Below the pieces are notes generated by a model that saw only the letters and a program-made list of their open reading frames with translations, ran no database searches and was not told the origin of the DNA. Below are positions 43,542-52,686 of a stretch of 64,000 nt of DNA, one piece after another (position 1 is the first letter of the stretch; every line of letters starts with the position of its first letter). Both the position numbers and the translations under genes were made by a program. Origin of the DNA: CAYMJV01 sp964390545 (GTDB lineage Bacteria > Desulfobacterota > BSN033 > UBA1163); the NCBI GenBank assembly GCA_964390545.1, contig CAYMJV010000003.1, forward strand, positions 13,745-77,744, written 5' to 3'.

Positions 43542-44813
43542 ATGAAAATTGTCACAGCAGAAGAGGCTGTCGCTTTGATTCCCCCGGACGGGGTGATAGG
43601 TCTGGGGAACGCATGCGGTGAGCCCCAGACCCTTATTGAAGCGCTGATAGAAGCTTGCACCCGTTTCAAAGGTGCCCAGCTTATAGGGATGATTCAGTTC
43701 AGTTCTCAGCGCATTTGGAAAACGGATCGAGGGACGCATTTCACATGGAAGACATTTATGATGGATCCTTTCTTAGTCGAAGCTGCGAGGGAGGGGAAGG
43801 CTGATTATATCCCATGTCGCTATTCCGAGATCCCTCTTCTATTTAGTGAAAAGATACTTCCCTTGGATGTGGCCTTAGTTTCGGTCTCCCCCCCTGGCCC
43901 GGATGGAAGCATGAGCCTCGGAGTTTCTGTAGACCACACTTTTGCTATGGCCAAGGCTGCGAAGATGGTCATCGGTGAAATTAATCAACAGATGCCATGG
44001 GTAGAAGGGGAGACTTTTTTGTATCCATCCCAAATCCACTACGCGATTCAAACGGATCGATCCCTTCCTCAAGTCAATACCGAGCCACTCACTGAAGCAG
44101 ACCGCAAGATTGGCAACTACATTGCTAGCTTGATTCCCGACGGAGCTACTATCCAGTTTGGGATCGGCAAGATATCCCACTCCTTCTTAGCATCGCTGAG
44201 AGGGAAGAAACATTTGGGGATCCACTCGGGACTTCTGGTCGATGAAATCGTTGACCTAGTTGAGTCAGGGGCCATTGATAATTCACTAAAGGTTCTCCAC
44301 CGCGGGAAAATTATTGGTACCACAATGATCGGTACGGATCGACTTTACCGATTTGTCGAGCGAAATCCCGACGTGGAGTCCTATCCGAGTTCTTACACCC
44401 ACAATGCTGCGATCCTGGCTCAACTGAATCATTTTTATTCCATCAACGGAGCCCTGCAGGTGGACCTCTCCGGACAGGTCAATGCTGAGACCGTGAGCGG
44501 AGTCCAAGTTAGTGGGATTGGTGGCCAATCAGATTTTGTGCAAGGGGCTCGCCTCTCCAGAGGAGGGAGATCGATTATCGCTTTATTGTCCACCACCCCG
44601 GAAGAAAAAACTTCCCGGATCGTAGCTCATCTCGAACGGGATGCGGCTGTGAGTTCCCTGCGACACGATGTCGATTATGTGGTAACAGAGTATGGAATAG
44701 CTTCTCTTCAGGGTAAAAGCCTGGGAGAGCGTGCTCGGGCCTTGGTAGAAATTTCCCATCCTTCTTTCAGAGAGACCCTCGAGGCTGAGTCTTTGAAAAT
44801 CTTCTCTAAATAG
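43542..44813 (+). CDS. Class I CoA transferase / acetyl-CoA hydrolase (4-hydroxybutyrate CoA-transferase-like)
   Basis: About 423 residues. It has MKIVTAEEAVALIPPDGV at the start, GLGNACGEPQTLIEALIEA, the central SVSPPGPDGSMSLGVSVDHT, NTEPLTEADRKIGNYIASLI, FGIGKISHSF, HSGLLVDEIVDLVESGAID, and DLSGQVNAETVSGVQ, where the Glu of VNAE carries the CoA thioester in this family. A TTG start at 43431 would add 37 residues without similarity, so ATG 43542 is preferred, though its ribosome site is weak. It would transfer CoA from acetyl-CoA or another donor to a carboxylate, independent of the family III enzymes above. Confidence 0.87.
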   Translation: MKIVTAEEAVALIPPDGVIGLGNACGEPQTLIEALIEACTRFKGAQLIGMIQFSSQRIWKTDRGTHFTWKTFMMDPFLVEAAREGKADYIPCRYSEIPLLFSEKILPLDVALVSVSPPGPDGSMSLGVSVDHTFAMAKAAKMVIGEINQQMPWVEGETFLYPSQIHYAIQTDRSLPQVNTEPLTEADRKIGNYIASLIPDGATIQFGIGKISHSFLASLRGKKHLGIHSGLLVDEIVDLVESGAIDNSLKVLHRGKIIGTTMIGTDRLYRFVERNPDVESYPSSYTHNAAILAQLNHFYSINGALQVDLSGQVNAETVSGVQVSGIGGQSDFVQGARLSRGGRSIIALLSTTPEEKTSRIVAHLERDAAVSSLRHDVDYVVTEYGIASLQGKSLGERARALVEISHPSFRETLEAESLKIFSK

Positions 44814-44851
44814 AAAACTAAATCTCTGATGTGCAATGGAAGGAGCTTTGA

Positions 44852-44950
44852 ATGACAAGTGTTTTATATGAGAAGAAAGGCAAGATTGATTATATCACAC
44901 TGAACAGAGAGAAAAGGATATTACAATGGGGAGAAGGCTATGAATTTTGA
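44852..44950 (+). pseudogene. Truncated enoyl-CoA hydratase N-terminus
   Basis: A 32-codon frame with a good GGAAGGAG site reads MTSVLYEKKGKIDYITLNRE and then runs out of similarity before a TGA. It matches the first beta strands of crotonase-family proteins (as in VLYEKKGKIAYITLNRPEKRNAL) and nothing of the rest of the fold. Its last 11 bp overlap the start of the acyl-CoA dehydrogenase. It looks like a deletion scar, which may still serve as a leader giving translational coupling to that gene. Confidence 0.6.
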
Positions 44951-46121
44951 TCTGACAGAAGAACAAAGGGTCATGGTTCAGATAGTCAAAGATTTTCTCA
45001 CAAAAGAAATTGCTCCCAATCTAAAAAGAGAAGAGTTTGATCGAGAACTGGTAAGGAAAATGGGATCTCTAGGCTTTTTTGGCTGTGCATTTCCTATCGG
45101 TATGGGAGGATCGGATATGGGTTTCCTAGCCCATTCCATCGTCTGTGAGCAGGTCTCTACATACGATTCGGGATTGCGCAGCCTTTTCAACCTTCAAGCT
45201 CTTACCGTACCTTACACTATAATGGAATGGGGCAACGATATAGGGCGAAAGAAGTATGTCAAGCCTTTAGTATTGGGCGAAAAGCTAGGTTGCACCTGTT
45301 TCTCAGAGCCTAATGCCGGGTCAGACATTGCAGCTATCGAGACTGAAGTTGTAGATAAGGGAGATTATTACCTGATCAACGGAACCAAAACATGGATCTC
45401 TAATGGAACAGTTGCTGATTACGCTGTAGTCTATTGCACTTTCAACAGATCTCTCAAGCATAAAGGCCTCTGTGCCATCGTTGTTGAGACGGATCAGCGT
45501 GGCTGGCAAGCCAAGGATATTCCCAAGCTGGGAGATAAATCCTCACCTATTGCAGAAGTTTTTCTTGAGGACGTCGTGGCGCCAAAAGAGAACCTCTTAG
45601 GTGAGTGGGGGGGTGGTTTTAAGGTGGCCATGACTGCTTTGGACAGAGGCCGGATCAGTGTAAGTAGCGGAGCTTTAGGAATTTGTCAGGCCTGCCTGAA
45701 TGCCTCATTGAAGTACGCGAGAGAACGTGTACAGTTTGGACGCCGCATTCAGGATTATCAGATGGTCAAACATATCATTGCAGATATGGTTACATATACG
45801 GAGGCAGCTCGTTTATTGGTCCGGTGGGCGGCTTGGTTGAACGATCAGGCGCGGCCCTTTACTCGAGAGATCGCTGTTGCTAAGTATTTTGCTGGAGAGG
45901 CCGCCGTACGTACTGCAGGGTGGGCCATGGAGATCCATGGGGGTATGGGGTATTCTTTAGATCTTCCTGTTGAAAAATATTACCGCGACTCAAAGCTCTA
46001 CCAAATCGGTGAGGGGACAGCCAATATCATGCGTCTGCTCATCGCTGACGATGCCTTAGGAATTAAGAAGGCCAATCGCCCTCGGCTAAAGATCCCTAGT
46101 GATTTCAGAGATTTGAGTTAA
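44940..46121 (+). CDS. Acyl-CoA dehydrogenase (glutaryl-CoA dehydrogenase-like)
   Basis: A 393-residue flavoenzyme. STYDSGLRSLFNLQALTVPY, CTCFSEPNAGSDIAAIETE, INGTKTWISNGTVADYAVVY and SSPIAEVFLEDVVAPKENLL resemble the glutaryl-CoA dehydrogenase branch, and the catalytic Glu is residue 358 in IGEGTANIMRLLIADDALG. Its start is overlapped by the crotonase remnant. It is followed by a 2-hydroxyacyl-CoA dehydratase-like pair, so it may act before or after that step on a dicarboxylic or branched acyl-CoA. Confidence 0.88.
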   Translation: MNFDLTEEQRVMVQIVKDFLTKEIAPNLKREEFDRELVRKMGSLGFFGCAFPIGMGGSDMGFLAHSIVCEQVSTYDSGLRSLFNLQALTVPYTIMEWGNDIGRKKYVKPLVLGEKLGCTCFSEPNAGSDIAAIETEVVDKGDYYLINGTKTWISNGTVADYAVVYCTFNRSLKHKGLCAIVVETDQRGWQAKDIPKLGDKSSPIAEVFLEDVVAPKENLLGEWGGGFKVAMTALDRGRISVSSGALGICQACLNASLKYARERVQFGRRIQDYQMVKHIIADMVTYTEAARLLVRWAAWLNDQARPFTREIAVAKYFAGEAAVRTAGWAMEIHGGMGYSLDLPVEKYYRDSKLYQIGEGTANIMRLLIADDALGIKKANRPRLKIPSDFRDLS

Positions 46122-46360
46122 TGTCTCTGGTCTACAGAATTCAAAGGAAAAGTGTGGGAAAAGGGGTCAGTCCGTGAATTTAGGAATTTGTCATCAACTG
46201 GTGTCTTCCATAAAAAAGTTGGCCGGCTCCAATTTCAGATTTCACGTTTTAGATTTCAGATTGAATAAGATTCGGCGGCTGGTCTTCGCTATTGACAACA
46301 TTAAAGACAGCAGTGGGCATAGTATAGCCTACAGAACGCGTTCAAAGCAGAAAAACCTTT

Positions 46361-47440
46361 ATGCAAAAAAATGAGACTGGGAACCAAGACAGATTCGGTT
46401 GGCTGTGCTCCTATACACCCATAGAGATCTTAATAGCCGCAGGCTTGGTGCCCACTCGTTTAAATGCAGGTGACCTGTTCCTGCACAGGCCCAATCCCAA
46501 CCTCTATCAACTCATCTGTCCTTATGTCAGGGCGGTATTTGAGAAGGCTCAAGAAGACCGCTTTGACCGTCTTGAGGGCGTCGTCTTTGTTAAGTGCTGC
46601 GACGCTATGTTGCGGCTTTATGATCTTTGGAAGGCTCATCTGCCAAATCAAAGGACCTATATCCTCTCCCTCCCTAAGATACAGTCTTTCGAAGCCACAA
46701 GGTATTTTGCTAACGTATTGAGGCGTTTTTCCGAGGTTCTCGGGACAGAGCGTGGAACACTGGTTACCGACCAAGCCTTAGGCGACGCAATTCTTGAACA
46801 GAACCAACTGCGGATGGCGCTCAGGAAACTTTACCGAATGCGTCTTGACAATCCTTTAATCTTGCCCTATTCAAAACTCTGTTTTCTTACACGCGATTGG
46901 CTTTCTGTAGCCCCGGCTCAAGCTTTGCCGGGCGTTGAAAAGGAGCTAAAAGGATTCGAGGAGATACCTTCTGAGAAGTCATCACCTCTCCCCAAAGTCG
47001 TGATCTCCAGCTCGACCTTGGATCAGATCGAAATAGTAGAAATCATCGAAAGGGCAGGCATGACGGTCATTGCAGATGATCACTGCTGCGGATTGCGCCA
47101 TTTTGATGACCTGGTTTCCGAAGACGGAGACCCCTACTTGAATCTGGCGCAGCGATATTTGAATCGCTGGCCGTGCCCGCGTATGCAGGCCAATCCTTCT
47201 CACCTCCAAAGGCTGATCCAAAAGATCGATGAGGTGGGTGCGAACGGTGTCATCTATGTGGGACTGAAGTACTGTGACCAGTCAGGTTTTGAGCTCCCCC
47301 GTCTGCAGACCCAGTTGAAAGAGCTCCACGTTCCTTTCCTATATATCGAGCATGACTATACTGCCACAGGTTTGGCCCAGATGAAGGTCCGAATTGAAGC
47401 TTTCGCTGAGATGCTATCGAATGAGTTCGAGGAGCTTTAA
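46361..47440 (+). CDS. 2-Hydroxyacyl-CoA dehydratase family subunit (HgdB/FldC-like), first of a pair
   Basis: A 359-residue iron-sulfur protein of the HgdB/FldB family. FGWLCSYTPIEILIAAGLVP at the N-terminus is diagnostic, FVKCCDAMLRLYDLWK and KYCDQSGFELPRLQ hold candidate cluster cysteines, and TVIADDHCCGLRHF is another Cys pair. It ends with HDYTATGLAQMKVRIEAF, the usual C-terminus. ATG 46361 has no clear ribosome site. It forms a heterodimer with the next gene. No activator ATPase is present here. Confidence 0.88.
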   Translation: MQKNETGNQDRFGWLCSYTPIEILIAAGLVPTRLNAGDLFLHRPNPNLYQLICPYVRAVFEKAQEDRFDRLEGVVFVKCCDAMLRLYDLWKAHLPNQRTYILSLPKIQSFEATRYFANVLRRFSEVLGTERGTLVTDQALGDAILEQNQLRMALRKLYRMRLDNPLILPYSKLCFLTRDWLSVAPAQALPGVEKELKGFEEIPSEKSSPLPKVVISSSTLDQIEIVEIIERAGMTVIADDHCCGLRHFDDLVSEDGDPYLNLAQRYLNRWPCPRMQANPSHLQRLIQKIDEVGANGVIYVGLKYCDQSGFELPRLQTQLKELHVPFLYIEHDYTATGLAQMKVRIEAFAEMLSNEFEEL

Positions 47441-47441
47441 T

Positions 47442-48662
47442 ATGCGGAGCATTTACGAGGGTTACCTAAAATATGCTGACCAGAAGTTGTCATGTGGCCC
47501 TAACGCCAGGGCTATGTTATACAAGGCGATCGCTGGTTTGGGATTATCTGCTTTTGAGGCAGAAGCAAGAGTCGTTTGGACGACAGGTTACTCTATTCCG
47601 ATGGTTCTATATCAACCATTCGATTTGGTTCCTTTTGATTTCGAGTACGCGGCTGTGGATCTGGTTGCAAGTGGCAGGGCAGCTCAATCCCTTGCCGCTT
47701 CCAACCGATTAGGATATCCGGTAGATACCTGCTCGGCTCATAGGGTCGCCCTGGGTGCGCAAGCACTGGGGCTCTTTCCGCCCCCGGATTTGCTCATTAG
47801 CACAACTCACTTTTGTGACGGTAAGCCAAAATGTAACGAGATCTTCAAGGAAGAATATCATGTCCCATTTTATCTTGTAGATGTACCTTTAGAGAAGGAC
47901 GAACGGGCTCTCGACTATGTGGAAAGCCAGCTTAGACATGTCTTCTCCGCCCTTTGCAGACTTACCGGGAGAGAAGAGAATGAGTCGGTTCTCGTTGAAC
48001 CTATTCGAAACTACAATCGGGTATTATCCCTCATGATGGAGATCAATAGGCTCAGATGCCAAAAACCCGCACCCTATTTACCCGCCAATCGGGGCCTCAC
48101 GATGAGTATGGTAGGGAGCAGGCTTTTGGGTCGACCAGAGTTGATCTCGATTTACGAAGAGTTTTTGAGAGAGCTGAGGAGAGCTCCCAGAGAAGACGGC
48201 CCTGACGGCGGAGAGCGGGTCCGTTTACTGTGGTTGTTGGCAAGTCCTGTTTACCCAACCAACATTTTCGACACATTAAGCGAATTTGGTGCGCGGATTG
48301 TGGCAGAGGAATTCACGTTTGAACTAATGCACCCCTTGTCCGAAGAAAAACCGCTACGATCGATTGCTGAATGGATCTTAGACAGCCGTTTTATAAGGCC
48401 TGTTGAGGAAAGGATAAATAATATTCTCAAGTGGGTTGACGATTATCAGGTGGATGGTGTCGTTTCTTTTACTCACTTACCTTGCCGACAGGGTAATGGA
48501 GCACTCAGTCTTATAAAGCAAGCGTTGAACGAAAAGGGTGTTGTTCTCATGAACCTTGAGGGCGATATCTGTGACCCAACCATGTTTTCCCCGACCAGAA
48601 TGAGAAGAGAAATTGAGAATTATGTACAGATTTTGTTGGATAGGGGAAGGATGGTGCACTAA
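47442..48662 (+). CDS. 2-Hydroxyacyl-CoA dehydratase family subunit, second of a pair
   Basis: A 406-residue partner subunit. ATG 47442 follows the previous stop by 1 bp with GAGGAGC upstream; an earlier frame start at 47394 would overlap the first gene. It has YPVDTCSAHRVALGAQALGL, ISTTHFCDGKPKCNEIFKEE and FTHLPCRQGNGALSLIKQAL followed by LEGDICDPTMF, all with conserved cysteines for the [4Fe-4S] cluster. It and its partner likely dehydrate a 2-hydroxyacyl-CoA, or reduce an aryl-CoA, but need an activase from elsewhere in the genome. Confidence 0.85.
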   Translation: MRSIYEGYLKYADQKLSCGPNARAMLYKAIAGLGLSAFEAEARVVWTTGYSIPMVLYQPFDLVPFDFEYAAVDLVASGRAAQSLAASNRLGYPVDTCSAHRVALGAQALGLFPPPDLLISTTHFCDGKPKCNEIFKEEYHVPFYLVDVPLEKDERALDYVESQLRHVFSALCRLTGREENESVLVEPIRNYNRVLSLMMEINRLRCQKPAPYLPANRGLTMSMVGSRLLGRPELISIYEEFLRELRRAPREDGPDGGERVRLLWLLASPVYPTNIFDTLSEFGARIVAEEFTFELMHPLSEEKPLRSIAEWILDSRFIRPVEERINNILKWVDDYQVDGVVSFTHLPCRQGNGALSLIKQALNEKGVVLMNLEGDICDPTMFSPTRMRREIENYVQILLDRGRMVH

Positions 48663-48929
48663 AGGAATCACCGCCCCTGAAGGAAACAGGCCAAAAGCCA
48701 TTATGAATGACCTAACACCCGCATATGATTTCTCTCTCTCTTATTCTCCACACTAGAAGTCCGAATCTTTTTCGTCCGAAAATCAAGGAAAGACCTTTAA
48801 CCTTCGGTCTGTGACGGCACATTGGGAATCAAATTCTTTCGATTTTCTTGGGGGTCATAGTGACCTTCGGAGATTTTCCTAAAAAATGGGGAATCTATCT
48901 GGTGTCGATGAAGTGTCTACTGGAGCGAT

Positions 48930-49160
48930 CTCCAGTTATGAGATGCTGCGAGATGTTGGGAGGAATGCAACGAGTTTTTGAGATAGTATTAGATTATGCT
49001 CAAAAGAGACATCAGTTTGGTCGGCCTCTTTCCGCTTTTCAGGCAATTCAACATTATTGCGCAGACATGGCCATTAAATTGGAATGTTCCAGGTTAACTC
49101 ATCAGGCCGCCTGGAGAGTTAGGTTTAACAGAGGGCAAGTTGTTTTCTTACATCGAGAAA
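48930..49160 (+). pseudogene. Acyl-CoA dehydrogenase C-terminal relic
   Basis: A short stretch of the frame reads CEMLGGMQRVFEIVLDYAQK, then RHQFGRPLSAFQAIQHYCAD and MAIKLECSRLTHQAAWRV, which is the helical C-terminal domain of acyl-CoA dehydrogenases. The N-terminal FAD and substrate domains and the catalytic Glu region are absent. After AAWRV similarity stops and at 49172 the tail of the opposing amidohydrolase begins. It is a gene relic. Confidence 0.7.
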
Positions 49161-49171
49161 AGGATTATTGG

Positions 49172-50719
49172 TTAACACATTTTATCCCAAGCTATTTCCC
49201 CATTCAGGATCGTCATTTCCACCCCGATGTCTTTTATCTCATCGATTGGAGCTGCGGTTGGATCACGACTCAAAACCACCAGGTCGGCCAGTTTGCCAGG
49301 CTCAATCGATCCTTTGACCCTCTCTTGGGAGGTGGCTTTAGCCGCGTCCTGCGTATACATCTTTAAGGCTTCCAAGGGAGTGATCTGCTCGTCAGGTAAA
49401 ACGAAGTCTCCGGCCTCGGTCTTCCGAGAGATAGCTGAATAGACACCCAGGATTGGATTTGCCGGAACCACGGGACAATCCGAACTTCCAGCAACTCCAA
49501 CGCCATTCTTGATGAGGGTAGATAGGGGGTATAAATGTTCCAGATTTGGTTTCGGGACGGTTTTGAGATACCGATCTCCATTATAATAAATGAAAGAAGG
49601 CTGGGTAACCACCATAATTCCCAAAGAAGCTAAACGCTTTGCTAACGAGGGAGTGCAGACAGAACAGTGTTCGATTCGGTGTCTATGATCGGATCTCGGG
49701 GATTTCTTTAATGCATATTCTATCGCATTGCAGGCAGCCTCAATGGTTTTGCCTTCAATGGCATGGAGAACGGCCTGCAAACCAGATCGATGAATGTCAA
49801 GAACCATCTCATTCAATTCTTCTTGGGTCGGATAGAGCCGTCCGGTGGTTTCATGCAGAATAACCTTTAGACCTTGAACCCTGAGGCGATTTTCATCGAT
49901 TTGAGCTTGAAAGGGATGCTTTCGATATTCCTCATAACCTTCCATACCAAGGGCCATGCACACCCTCAATCTCAGCAGTCCACTCTCTATCCAGCGTTGG
50001 AAAATTTTCCAGCGGCTAAGATCATTCCGAGGGGAAGCGTCGTGAATCGATGTTATCCCAAAAGAAGATAGCTGTTTATTTGCAAGCTTAACTCCTCGTT
50101 CCATCTGATCATGGTCAATTGGAGGTATGAGTTTGGCAAGATAACCACCCATCCCATAGAGTAACCCGGTTGGTTCCCCGGTTTGAATATCCCGATCGAT
50201 AAGGCCATCTGTTGGATCGGCTGTTTCCTTTGAAATATTAACGAGTTGTAAGGCTAGACTATTTAAGACGTGTGCACGTCCTGAGCGATGTGTTAATTTT
50301 ATTGGGTGAGTGGAAGTCGCACCATCAAGATCCCATCGTGTGGGGTGTCTTTTTTCAGCAAGATAGAATTCATTGTACCCTGCGCCTCTTATCCACGTGC
50401 CTGATGGTAACTCTTTAGATATCTGACTAATCTTGTCTCTAATGTCGGAGATAGAACGGACATTGTTGCGAGGGCTCAGATCGAGTGTCGTCAGTCTTTC
50501 GCAGAAACCATGAAAGTGGATGTGGGCGTCAATAAAACCCGGCACAACGGTTTTGCCATGGCAATCAATCACTTTTGTTTTTGAATTCGTTAGGTCCTTA
50601 AGATGATCATTTCCCGCAACCTTTTCGATCTTTCCACTATGAACGGCTACTGATTGAGCGATTGGAAAGGCCGGATCCATAGTGATCACATTGGCATTAA
50701 ATAGGACAAGATCTGTCAT
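49172..50719 (-). CDS. Amidohydrolase (YtcJ-like, metal-dependent)
   Basis: A 515-residue amidohydrolase. It has VVPGFIDAHIHFHG (metal His pair), VLHAIEGKTIEAA and HRIEHCSVC (metal His), and SSDCPVVPANPIL (metal Asp), in a TIM-barrel flanked by beta domains whose last strand is DLVVLSRDPTAAPIDEIK. It probably hydrolyses an amide or cyclic amide; YtcJ relatives remain mostly uncharacterised. Its 3' end lies against the acyl-CoA dehydrogenase relic. A severed tail of a close relative is at 11761-11823. Confidence 0.88.
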   Translation of the reverse strand: MTDLVLFNANVITMDPAFPIAQSVAVHSGKIEKVAGNDHLKDLTNSKTKVIDCHGKTVVPGFIDAHIHFHGFCERLTTLDLSPRNNVRSISDIRDKISQISKELPSGTWIRGAGYNEFYLAEKRHPTRWDLDGATSTHPIKLTHRSGRAHVLNSLALQLVNISKETADPTDGLIDRDIQTGEPTGLLYGMGGYLAKLIPPIDHDQMERGVKLANKQLSSFGITSIHDASPRNDLSRWKIFQRWIESGLLRLRVCMALGMEGYEEYRKHPFQAQIDENRLRVQGLKVILHETTGRLYPTQEELNEMVLDIHRSGLQAVLHAIEGKTIEAACNAIEYALKKSPRSDHRHRIEHCSVCTPSLAKRLASLGIMVVTQPSFIYYNGDRYLKTVPKPNLEHLYPLSTLIKNGVGVAGSSDCPVVPANPILGVYSAISRKTEAGDFVLPDEQITPLEALKMYTQDAAKATSQERVKGSIEPGKLADLVVLSRDPTAAPIDEIKDIGVEMTILNGEIAWDKMC

Positions 50720-50859
50720 CGATGATGCTTCTTTTTTGCAGCCAGATTTGGAAATCTTAACATGAATCCTCTATAATTAGGTGAATTAAGAGGTGGACAT
50801 TCAATATTATTAATCTTTACGATTTATAATAAGGGAAGTCAAACAAATAGCAAAGAATC

Positions 50860-51726
50860 GTGCGGACCGGGATATTCTTTTATTATCAAGAGGGTAATAG
50901 GCTTCGAGATTTTCCAAATGCACTGGAAGGAATCCTCGAAAGGGAAGGTGTCTTCTTCTACGATGCTTTCTATCCTTCAAAACCTGCCTCTTCTTTTGAT
51001 CTGAATCCTGTTTCTTATGAAGCCCTTCTTCAGGTCCATTCATCTGAGATGATTGAGGAAGTAAGAAGGACAGGGGTTTTTGAAGGGGCGCTCCTATCCG
51101 CATCCGGTACGATAAGAGCTGCTGAAAAGATATGGCGGGGTGAGATTGACAATGCTTTTGTCTTTACGGGATACGGCGATCATCATGCTGGCCCTGATTT
51201 TTTCGGTGGGGGATGTTACTTTAATGGAGCTGCCATTGCTATTCAAGACCTTCGGAAAGGATCTGGTATGAAAAGATTCGCAATCATTGATACAGATGCT
51301 CATCATGGCGATGGAACCTGGAAGGTCTTTGGGGCGGATCCAGATGTCCTCTATGTTTGCTTTTGTGGATATCCTTCTCGGGAGGAAAAGGGCAACATCA
51401 ATATTAAGGTCCCTAGGAGGGTCAATGATGAAGAATACTTAAGGCTTATTAAGGAAGGCTTTCTCGCCAGAGTCAAAACCTTTCGCCCTGAGATTCTTTT
51501 TTGGAATTGGGGGTATGACGGAACCCAGGGAGAATATGGAGATATTGGACTTACACCTGACGTCCATATCTTATTGGTCAGGGAACTTAAAAAAATAGCA
51601 GATGAAGTTGCTAAGGGGAGATTCATTATTGTTTTATGCGGAGGGAGTCGAAGAGATCTCGCCCACTACTTGATCCCTCGGATGATTAAAGTATTGGCAG
51701 AAGTGAAGCTCCCCAGCCACAGATAG
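50860..51726 (+). CDS. Histone deacetylase/acetoin-utilisation-like metalloenzyme
   Basis: A 288-residue HDAC-superfamily protein. GDHHAGPDFFGGGCYFNGAA (active-site His pair), IIDTDAHHGDGTWKVF (zinc Asp and His) and NWGYDGTQGEYGDIGLTPDV (third zinc Asp region) follow the family order; the usual DAHxxDPLG block reads YDGTQGEYGD. The start is GTG 50860. It deacetylates an acetylated protein or small amine, or acts on acetoin-pathway enzymes as AcuC does, and could regulate acyl-CoA synthetases by lysine deacetylation (inference). Confidence 0.85.
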   Translation: MRTGIFFYYQEGNRLRDFPNALEGILEREGVFFYDAFYPSKPASSFDLNPVSYEALLQVHSSEMIEEVRRTGVFEGALLSASGTIRAAEKIWRGEIDNAFVFTGYGDHHAGPDFFGGGCYFNGAAIAIQDLRKGSGMKRFAIIDTDAHHGDGTWKVFGADPDVLYVCFCGYPSREEKGNINIKVPRRVNDEEYLRLIKEGFLARVKTFRPEILFWNWGYDGTQGEYGDIGLTPDVHILLVRELKKIADEVAKGRFIIVLCGGSRRDLAHYLIPRMIKVLAEVKLPSHR

Positions 51727-51797
51727 GAGGAGGTTAACCATTTGCTTTACAAATAATGAATTATAGGATAAACAGTAGTAAAAAGGAGGAGATACGT

Positions 51798-52346
51798 GTG
51801 GAATTAATGGAGGCGATCAAAGGTAGAAGAAGCATACGAAAATACAAGCCGGATCCAGTTCCTGATGACACCCTCCAAAAGGTATTCGAAGGGTTGAAAT
51901 GGGCGCCATCCTGGGCCAATACGCAATGCTGGGAAGTGATTGTGGTTAAAGATCCAAACGTAAAGTCCGAGATTTTAAGAACAGTTCCTGAAACCAATCG
52001 AGCCCATTTTGCAATGGTTGAGGCGCCTGTCATTCTTGTCCTGTGCGGGAGAAAAGCTGTCTCAGGCTATCATGGAGGAAAACCAGCTACAGTAAAAGGG
52101 GATTGGGTGATGTTCGATACAGGCCTGGCGATGCAGAACCTGTGTTTGGCAGCCCATGCCCTTGGTCTTGGTACGGTGATTGTCGGGTTCTTCGACCACA
52201 AAAAAGCAGAGGAGATTTTGAGCGTTCCCGATAGCGTAGAGGTCGTGGCAATGACTCCTTTGGGATACTCAGCCGCTGAAGGAAGTGTCCGGAAGAGGAA
52301 AGAGTTTTCCGAGTTCGTCTTTTATGATAGATATCCAGAGAAATAA
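51798..52346 (+). CDS. Nitroreductase-family FMN protein
   Basis: A 182-residue flavoprotein with the FMN-binding KGRRSIRKYKPDPVPDD near the start, LKWAPSWANTQCWEVIVVKD, LCLAAHALGLGTVIVGFFDH and MTPLGYSA. GTG 51798 has an AAAAGGAGGAG site 8 nt upstream; ATG 51807 is an alternative. Family members reduce nitro groups, quinones or enoyl compounds with NAD(P)H; the substrate is unknown. It is followed by about 340 bp of repeats. Confidence 0.87.
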   Translation: MELMEAIKGRRSIRKYKPDPVPDDTLQKVFEGLKWAPSWANTQCWEVIVVKDPNVKSEILRTVPETNRAHFAMVEAPVILVLCGRKAVSGYHGGKPATVKGDWVMFDTGLAMQNLCLAAHALGLGTVIVGFFDHKKAEEILSVPDSVEVVAMTPLGYSAAEGSVRKRKEFSEFVFYDRYPEK

Positions 52347-52359
52347 ATGAGAGGGATGA

Positions 52360-52640
52360 TAAGAGGTGTCATTGTGAGGATGACAAAGTCAGACGAAGCC
52401 TTGTCCTGAGCGCAGCGAAGGAACTGACTGCGAAGCTGTCATCCTGAGGGCAACGCCCGAAGGATCTCAACGAGATTCTTCGCGGAGTTTATCCTGAGCC
52501 ATGAAATCAGACTCTTCGCTTCGCTCAGAGTGACAGTGAGCGAAGGGCTCAGAATGACACTTTGTGTCAGATTGCGACGGGCTTCGCCCTCGCAACGACT
52601 TTGTCGGATTGCCGCGCTTCGCTCGCAATGACAAACAACT
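52360..52640. repeat. Cluster of dispersed TCATCCTGAGC/GCGAAGGATCTC-type repeats
   Basis: This gap is built of imperfect inverted and direct copies of motifs such as GTCATCCTGAGGG, CGCGAAGGATCTC, TTCGCTTCGCTCAGAGTGAC, GAGCGAAGGGCTCAGAATGA and GCGCTTCGCTCGCAATGAC. These resemble the TGTCATTCTGAGCGAAG-CGAAGAATCTC families spread through many bacterial genomes. No gene fits and no transposase is present. The repeat may form long RNA stems between nitroreductase and phosphoglycerate mutase. Confidence 0.75.
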
Positions 52641-52686
52641 GGGGAGCAACGCAGGTATTTGTAGTTAAATGCTGCGAGGGGAATTT

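Noticed and set aside
46174..46374. Possible 66-residue gene before the dehydratase pair.
   Set aside because: The middle is made of a dispersed repeat (ATTTCAGATTTCACG/TTTAGATTTCAGATT), with no domain and weak initiation; it overlaps the next gene.
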